64,000 nucleotides of DNA, taken from contig DATCMU010000014.1 of the NCBI GenBank assembly GCA_036563245.1, positions 1-64,000 on the forward strand, written 5' to 3'. The notes beneath the pieces were generated by a model. It saw nothing but the letters and a program-made list of their open reading frames with translations, ran no database searches and was not told where the DNA came from. Both the position numbers and the translations under genes were made by a program. Source of the stretch: DATCMU01 sp036563245 (GTDB lineage: Bacteria > Pseudomonadota > Alphaproteobacteria > Rhizobiales > Devosiaceae). The stretch's first letter is position 1, and each line of letters opens with the position of its first letter. Below are positions 59,178 through 64,000 of this stretch, one piece after another.

Positions 59178-60383
59178 ATGAGTATTCGTGTAGATAGCAA
59201 AGCATTGCGAGGCGCAGCCTCCGCCGTTTCGATCGTGTGGGCGGCAACAATGCTCAGCGGTTGCATGACGCTCGGTTTCGGTGGCGATCCCACGGTCACA
59301 TCTTCGACCGCGACTTCGTCAGCCGGAAATCTCAATCAGCCAATGCCCGGCCCGGTCGTGGCGACCGTGGCGCCCAATGGCAGGTTCATTCCTCCCGCCG
59401 AGGTCGGCCAGCCCTCTGGGTCCGAGACCATTGTCACAGGCTCTCTGCCTGCAAATCGCGCCAAGCCGAATTCCGTAACAAGCCAGGACCTGCCGGCCCT
59501 GGCCAGTTCATCCGCAGCCGGGAGTCCCGCAGCCATGCCTGCCCAGCCATCGTCCACACCAGTCCAGGTCGCGTCCGTATCGCAATCCCCGGCACCTGCT
59601 GCCGTGGCACCGAAACTCGCCGCCGTGCCCGACAATTCCTACGTGCACGTCATCGAGGCGGGCGAGAGCATCTATTCAATTGCGCGGCGCTACGACGTCG
59701 CGACGGACGCGATCGTCAAGGCCAATCACCTGAGCGCGCCGAACCAGATTTTCGTCGGTCAGAAACTGATCATCCCCGGGCGTGGGGACCTGGTAGCCAA
59801 CCGGTCGGTCGCCGCCGCCAAGCCGGCCAGCCCGACGGCTGTCGACAAGACGGAAACCGCTTCCATTCCGCCGGTCGCGCCTGCGGCAAAGGTCCGGCCG
59901 ATTGTTGCCGCGACCGCGCCCGCTCAAAGTGCTGCCGCTGCTCCGGCATCGGCGCCTGCAGCCAAGGTAGCCAACATTCCGCAGACACCGGCGACGCCCG
60001 CCTCCGGGTCCGACAAGTTCCGCTGGCCACTGGTGGGGCGCGTGATCAACGATTTTGCCTCTACCAAGGGGACCGGGATCAACATCGAAGCGCCTGAGGG
60101 TGCGATGGTCAGGGCCGTTGATAGCGGCACCGTGATCTATGTCGGCAATGCGGTCGAGGGTTACGGAAACCTGGTGCTCATCAAGCATCCGAATGGCTAT
60201 GTGTCGGCCTATGCGCACCTCAAGGATATATCTGTGTCCAAGGGCGAAGACGTGATGCGAGGCGATCCGATCGGGTCGGCGGGCATGACCGGATCCGTTT
60301 CGCGCCCGCAGCTGCATTTCGAATTGCGCAAGGGGGCTACGCCGGTCGATCCGCTTCCGCTGCTGGCCACCTCGCAAGGCTGA
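59178..60383 (+). CDS. NlpD-like lipoprotein, LysM plus degenerate LytM/M23 domain
   Basis: 401 residues. A signal with lipobox LSGC (Cys about residue 31) predicts a lipoprotein. Residues ~155-200 form a LysM domain (YVHVIEAGESIYSIARRYDV, ANHLSAPNQIFVGQKLIIPG). The C-terminal M23/LytM domain from about 285 lacks the first zinc ligands: where active enzymes have HxGxD it reads KGTGINIEAP; AYAHL and QLHFELR keep the later His. E. coli NlpD shows the same loss, and works as an activator of amidases that split daughter cells. Located after surE-pcm as nlpD is in E. coli. No good SD is visible before ATG 59178. Confidence 0.9.
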   Translation: MSIRVDSKALRGAASAVSIVWAATMLSGCMTLGFGGDPTVTSSTATSSAGNLNQPMPGPVVATVAPNGRFIPPAEVGQPSGSETIVTGSLPANRAKPNSVTSQDLPALASSSAAGSPAAMPAQPSSTPVQVASVSQSPAPAAVAPKLAAVPDNSYVHVIEAGESIYSIARRYDVATDAIVKANHLSAPNQIFVGQKLIIPGRGDLVANRSVAAAKPASPTAVDKTETASIPPVAPAAKVRPIVAATAPAQSAAAAPASAPAAKVANIPQTPATPASGSDKFRWPLVGRVINDFASTKGTGINIEAPEGAMVRAVDSGTVIYVGNAVEGYGNLVLIKHPNGYVSAYAHLKDISVSKGEDVMRGDPIGSAGMTGSVSRPQLHFELRKGATPVDPLPLLATSQG

Positions 60384-60414
60384 TCCCTTGCGTCGAAATC
60401 GCTGGTGAACAAGG

Positions 60415-60440
60415 AGCCCGGCCATCGCGCCGGGCTTTTT
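60415..60440 (+). terminator. intrinsic terminator after the nlpD-like gene
   Basis: AGCCCGG and CCGGGCT form a seven-base GC-rich stem with an eight-base loop followed by TTTT. Located 32 bases after the nlpD-like stop and just before the convergent DUF815 gene. Best terminator on the plus strand here; it ends the argS-to-nlpD series. Confidence 0.8.
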
Positions 60441-60449
60441 GCGACGGGT

Positions 60450-61373
60450 TCAGATTGCCTTGCCGTTTTCTCCGGCAACCTGGCGAATGAACTGGATGGC
60501 AACGCGCCCGGAGCGGGCGCCACGGGTGGCGGCCCACTCGATCGCCCGGCGGACGAGTTCTTCGTCCGCGACATCAAGCCCGTAATGGTCGGCATATCCG
60601 CGCACCATGGCCAGATAGGTGGGCTGGTCGCACTGGTGGAAGCCGAGCCAGAGCCCAAACCTGTCGGATAGCGACACCTTTTCCTCGATGGCCTCGCCGG
60701 GATTGATCGCGGTGGCGCGCTCGTTGTCGATCATGTCGCGCGGCATGAGATGGCGGCGGTTGGAAGTGGCATAGAACAGGGTGTTGTCCGGCCGTCCCTC
60801 TATGCCCCCATCAAGGATGGACTTGAGCGACTTGTATGTCGCTTCGCCGGCATCGAAACTGAGGTCGTCGCAAAAGACGATGAAGCGTGCCTCGTGCCGC
60901 GCCAGCGCGCGCATCAGGTCCGGCAGCGATTCGATATCCTCACGGTTGATCTCGATCAGGACGAGCCGGGAGAGGGACCGGTCCTGCATTTGGTTGACAT
61001 GGGCATGGACCGCCTTGACCAGCGAACTCTTGCCCATGCCGCGCGCGCCCCAAAGCAGGGCATTGTTGGCGCCATATCCCCTGGCGAACTGCAAGGTGTT
61101 CTGCAAGAGGGTGTCGCGAACCTCGCTTACGCCCCGCAGCAGGTCGAGCGGGACCCGATTCACCTGCCCCACAGGGTGAAGGCGGTTGCCCGGCGCATCC
61201 CAGTGGTAGGCCTCATCATCGCCAATCTCGGGGATGGAGAATTTGTCGCGACCGGAAATATCGTTCAGCGAGGTGGCGATCGTGTCGAGCGCGTTGGCAA
61301 TCCGCGCCAGCAATTCCTGGTCAGACAAGCGAGCAAAATCCTGTTCTACGCGCCACTCGGTTTGCCTTTGCAA
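60450..61373 (-). CDS. DUF815 family P-loop ATPase
   Basis: AAA-like ATPase of 307 residues whose role is not established. Walker A is LWGARGMGKSSLVKAVHAHV around residue 112; Walker B-like IVFCDDLSF; a sensor region YATSNRRHLMPRDMIDNE and an arginine pair at SDRFGLWLGFHQCDQ. No membrane segment or other domain. The C-terminal FIRQVAGENGKAI completes the lid. Divergent from yajC by 127 bases; the usual alphaproteobacterial neighbour of yajC-secDF. A TATACT -10-like hexamer at 61389-61394 precedes it on its strand. Confidence 0.9.
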   Translation of the reverse strand: MQRQTEWRVEQDFARLSDQELLARIANALDTIATSLNDISGRDKFSIPEIGDDEAYHWDAPGNRLHPVGQVNRVPLDLLRGVSEVRDTLLQNTLQFARGYGANNALLWGARGMGKSSLVKAVHAHVNQMQDRSLSRLVLIEINREDIESLPDLMRALARHEARFIVFCDDLSFDAGEATYKSLKSILDGGIEGRPDNTLFYATSNRRHLMPRDMIDNERATAINPGEAIEEKVSLSDRFGLWLGFHQCDQPTYLAMVRGYADHYGLDVADEELVRRAIEWAATRGARSGRVAIQFIRQVAGENGKAI

Positions 61374-61500
61374 TCCCGAAGGGCCGCGAGTATAGTCCGC
61401 GCGATTTTTGCGGGGGTCGGCTCTGCCCGAACCCGCGGTCGATCCCTATATGGGACATTCAGCCAGCTATTGACAAGCCGACATCCAAGGAGCGCTCCCT

Positions 61501-61836
61501 ATGTTCGTAACGCCCGCTTTTGCCCAGGCCGCAGGAGGCCCCGGAGCCGTCGACCTGTTCTCCAGCTTCGTGCCGATCCTGCTGCTGATCGTGATTTTCT
61601 GGCTTCTGATCTTTCGTCCGCAACAAAAGCGCGCCAAGGAGCATCAGGCGATGCTCAACGCGATCCGTCGCGGCGACACGGTGGTGACCACCGGCGGCAT
61701 CATCGGCAAGGTGATCCGGGTGAAGGAAGGCGAGGATCTCGAGATCGAGATTGCGGATGGCGTGCGCGTGAAGCTTGCGCGCGGCATGGTCACCGACGTG
61801 CGTTCCAAGGCGGAACCGGTCAACGACAACAAGTAA
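61501..61836 (+). CDS. yajC: preprotein translocase subunit YajC
   Basis: Small inner-membrane partner of SecDF. 111 residues, N-terminal membrane helix SFVPILLLIVIFWLLIFRP followed by QQKRAKEHQAMLNAIRRGD and a soluble beta domain (VVTTGGIIGKVIRVKEGEDLE). ATG 61501 has AAGGAGCG upstream. 42 bases before secDF. A CTATAT hexamer at 61446-61451 may be its -10, but no good -35 was found. Confidence 0.97.
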   Translation: MFVTPAFAQAAGGPGAVDLFSSFVPILLLIVIFWLLIFRPQQKRAKEHQAMLNAIRRGDTVVTTGGIIGKVIRVKEGEDLEIEIADGVRVKLARGMVTDVRSKAEPVNDNK

Positions 61837-61878
61837 TCCGGGCCGCCAACCCGCGCCTCACAAAGGCAAGGACCTGAT

Positions 61879-64000
61879 ATGTTGCATTTCTCGCCGTTTC
61901 GAACCGCGATCATCGCTGTGGTCGCAGTTCTGGGCATCCTGTTCACGATCCCGAATTTCCTCACCAAGGACCAGCTCGCGGCATGGCCGGGTTTCCTGCC
62001 GAGCAAGACAATGGTGCTCGGACTTGACCTGCAGGGCGGTTCCCACCTCCTCTTGCAGGTCAATCGTGATGACATCATCAACGAGCGGATCAAGGAACTC
62101 AGGAAAGAGGCCCGTTCGGCGCTGACCGACAAGGGCATCGGCAACATCATCACGACCAGCGGCAAGGCCCTGACGATCGAACTGGTCGACCCCACTCGGC
62201 TTTCCGATGCGGAAGCGGCGCTCAAATCCATCCAGACGAATATATCGCAGACCGTTCTGGGTGTGGGCGGCGTCGCTGAAACCGAACAGAGTGTTACGCC
62301 CGACGGCAAGATCACGCTGACCCTGACCGACAAGGGTATCGACGAGCGCATGTCCTCGCTGGTGTCGCAATCGATCGAGGTCATCAGGAAGCGCGTTGAC
62401 GAGCTGGGTACGACCGAGCCATCCATTCAGCGCCAGGGCAGTGATCGCGTTCTGGTCCAGGTGCCGGGCTTCAACGATTCGGCGCGGCTGAAGGACATCA
62501 TCTCCCGCACGGCGCGCCTGACATTCCATCTGGTCTATCCGAACATGACCGCGGCCCAGGCCAAGGCGCAGGGATTGCCGGCCGGCACAGAAATCCTTCC
62601 CAGCAAGGATGGCGGCGAGGAACTGATCTATGAGGACATCGCGCTGGGCGGTGAGTCTCTGACCAATGCCGAGCCCGGTTTCGACCAGCAGACGTCGCAG
62701 CCAATCGTCACCTTCCGTTTCGATACCCAGGGCGCGATCAAGTTCGGCGAACTGACCTCGGCCCATGTGGGCCAGCGTTTTGCGGTGGTTCTCGACAACC
62801 AGGTGATTACCGCGCCGGTTATACGTCAGCCGATTACCGGTGGCACTGGCCAGATCAGCGGCAGCTTCACCACGGCCAGCGCGAATGACCTTGCCGTGCT
62901 TCTGCGTGCCGGCGCGTTGCCGGCGACCCTCGATATCATCGAGGAGCGTTCGGTCGGACCGAGCCTTGGCGCGGACTCCATTCGCGCCGGTGTGATCGCC
63001 GGCCTGATCGGCGCGATCGCGGTCGTGGTCTTCATGGTGCTCGCCTATGGCCTGTTCGGGCTGTTTGCCGACATCTCGCTGGTGCTCAATGTCGTGCTCA
63101 TCCTTGGCGCGTTGTCGATGCTCGGAGCCACCCTAACACTGCCGGGTATCGCCGGTATCGTTCTGACGATCGGCATGGCCGTGGACGCCAACGTGCTGAT
63201 CTACGAGCGCATACGTGAGGAAATGGCCGCCGGGCGCACGCTGGTGCAGTCCATCGAAGCGGGCTTCCAGCGCGCCATGGCCACCATCGTCGATGCGAAC
63301 GTGACGACGCTTATCGCCGCGGTTGTGCTGTTCTTCATGGGCTCCGGACCGGTGCAGGGCTTTGCGGTGACGCTGGCGCTGGGCATCCTGACCACGATGT
63401 TCACCGCCTATCTGGTCAGCCTTTTCATCATCGGCCGCTGGTATGCGTTCGTGCGGCCCAAGAAGCTGCGGCTGCAGGTGTTCCGGTTCGTGCCCGACAA
63501 CACCAAGATACCCTTCATGGCGTGGCGCAAGATCGCCATAACCGGCTCGGTTCTGGCGTCTATTGCCTCGCTGGCGCTGTTCGGGGTCCATGGGTTGAAC
63601 CTTGGTATCGACTTCAAGGGCGGCTCTGCCCTGACCATCGAGTCGACGACGGGGCCGGCTGACGCGGGCGAGATCCGCGCCAAGCTCAACACCCTCGGTC
63701 TTGGGGACGTTCAGGTCCAGGGTTTCGGGAAACCCGAGGACGTGCTGGTCCGGATCGGCGCACAGCCGGGCGGTGACACCGCGCAGCAGGAGGCGGTCAA
63801 GAAGGTCAGCGATGCCCTTGGTGCGGACAGCTTCAAGATCCTGTCGACCGACGTGGTCGGACCCACCGTATCGGGCGAACTGGCAGTGGCCGGCGCAATC
63901 GCGGTCGGCGTGGCGCTGCTCGGTGTGCTGATCTACCTGTGGTTCCGCTTCGAGTGGCAATTTGCAGTCGGTGCGTTGATCGCGACCATGCATGACGTGA
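61879..64000 (+). CDS. secDF: fused protein translocase SecDF (3' end outside window)
   Basis: RND-type protein-export motor driven by proton flow. At least 707 residues are visible, the C-terminus runs off the window. The SecD half has DLQGGSHLLLQVN near residue 50, a large periplasmic P1 domain, and helices with ALPATLDIIEERSVGPSLGA and IGMAVDANVLIYERIREE (motif D with key Asp). The SecF half starts after about residue 550 with NLGIDFKGGSALTIES. The fusion in one polypeptide is normal in Rhizobiales. ATG 61879 follows AAGGACCTGAT. Confidence 0.97.
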   Translation, partial: MLHFSPFRTAIIAVVAVLGILFTIPNFLTKDQLAAWPGFLPSKTMVLGLDLQGGSHLLLQVNRDDIINERIKELRKEARSALTDKGIGNIITTSGKALTIELVDPTRLSDAEAALKSIQTNISQTVLGVGGVAETEQSVTPDGKITLTLTDKGIDERMSSLVSQSIEVIRKRVDELGTTEPSIQRQGSDRVLVQVPGFNDSARLKDIISRTARLTFHLVYPNMTAAQAKAQGLPAGTEILPSKDGGEELIYEDIALGGESLTNAEPGFDQQTSQPIVTFRFDTQGAIKFGELTSAHVGQRFAVVLDNQVITAPVIRQPITGGTGQISGSFTTASANDLAVLLRAGALPATLDIIEERSVGPSLGADSIRAGVIAGLIGAIAVVVFMVLAYGLFGLFADISLVLNVVLILGALSMLGATLTLPGIAGIVLTIGMAVDANVLIYERIREEMAAGRTLVQSIEAGFQRAMATIVDANVTTLIAAVVLFFMGSGPVQGFAVTLALGILTTMFTAYLVSLFIIGRWYAFVRPKKLRLQVFRFVPDNTKIPFMAWRKIAITGSVLASIASLALFGVHGLNLGIDFKGGSALTIESTTGPADAGEIRAKLNTLGLGDVQVQGFGKPEDVLVRIGAQPGGDTAQQEAVKKVSDALGADSFKILSTDVVGPTVSGELAVAGAIAVGVALLGVLIYLWFRFEWQFAVGALIATMHDV

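Noticed and set aside
61473..61478. TTGACA before yajC
   Set aside because: Only 22 bases before the yajC ATG, so transcription would start inside the gene.

Overview
The window is a GC-rich, densely coding chromosomal segment of an alphaproteobacterium, most likely a Hyphomicrobiales (Rhizobiales) member. Devosiaceae or a similar halotolerant marine/soil lineage is a guess from content only. The grounds are PopZ upstream of valS, an ExoR-type Sel1 protein, HdaA, a fused SecDF, GatCAB, and the argS-SPOR-scpAB-tatABC-serS-surE-pcm chain. I found about 57 protein genes, no rRNA, no tRNA, no CRISPR array, no insertion sequence and no prophage. Both ends cut a gene (topA on the left, secDF on the right).

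Layout. 1-6.6 kb, minus strand: topA (partial), dprA, plsY, a catalytically degenerate dihydroorotase (pyrC'), pyrB, ruvX. 6.7-12.3 kb, plus: a small metallo-beta-lactamase-like remnant protein, then gatC, gatA and gatB interleaved with two GNAT acetyltransferases, a small conserved protein and a chorismate mutase. 12.4-15.8 kb: a glutathione S-transferase, an EamA transporter, purN and purM. 16-21.5 kb, plus: AI-2E/PerM transporter, hdaA, ppk1, ppx. 21.5-30.2 kb: rnd (minus), aspS, speD-speE, a CSS/EAL phosphodiesterase, maeB. 30.3-33.7 kb: amn, an FKBP isomerase and a zinc alcohol dehydrogenase. 33.8-37.9 kb: the osmoprotectant cluster ectABCD (minus) with a divergent MarR-type regulator (ectR). 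38-46.6 kb: PCMT-like gene, tolC, a small membrane protein, popZ, valS, exoR-like, xth. 46.7-64 kb: erpA, dgt, argS, SPOR protein, scpA, scpB, tatABC, serS, surE, pcm, nlpD-like, DUF815 ATPase, yajC, secDF.

How it fits together. The ect cluster makes ectoine from aspartate semialdehyde and hydroxylates it. Two related near-palindromes in the ectA-ectR divergent region are the best candidates for EctR operators, one lying exactly between the -35 and -10 of the ect promoter. A U-tailed hairpin closes the ect operon before the unrelated alcohol dehydrogenase. GatCAB together with an AspRS carrying the His seen in non-discriminating enzymes suggests tRNA-dependent amide formation. surE-pcm is followed by a LytM protein lacking half its zinc ligands, the gammaproteobacterial surE-pcm-nlpD order, so it probably activates amidases rather than cutting peptidoglycan.

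Most of the window is housekeeping. I did not find a clearly new multi-gene system. The items most worth a second look are the ect operator pair, the degenerate enzymes (PyrC', MBL-like, LytM, PCMT-like), several palindromes overlapping predicted promoters, and perfect inverted repeats at the junctions of convergent genes. All starts were chosen by eye from start codons, Shine-Dalgarno matches and remembered family lengths; no search was run.
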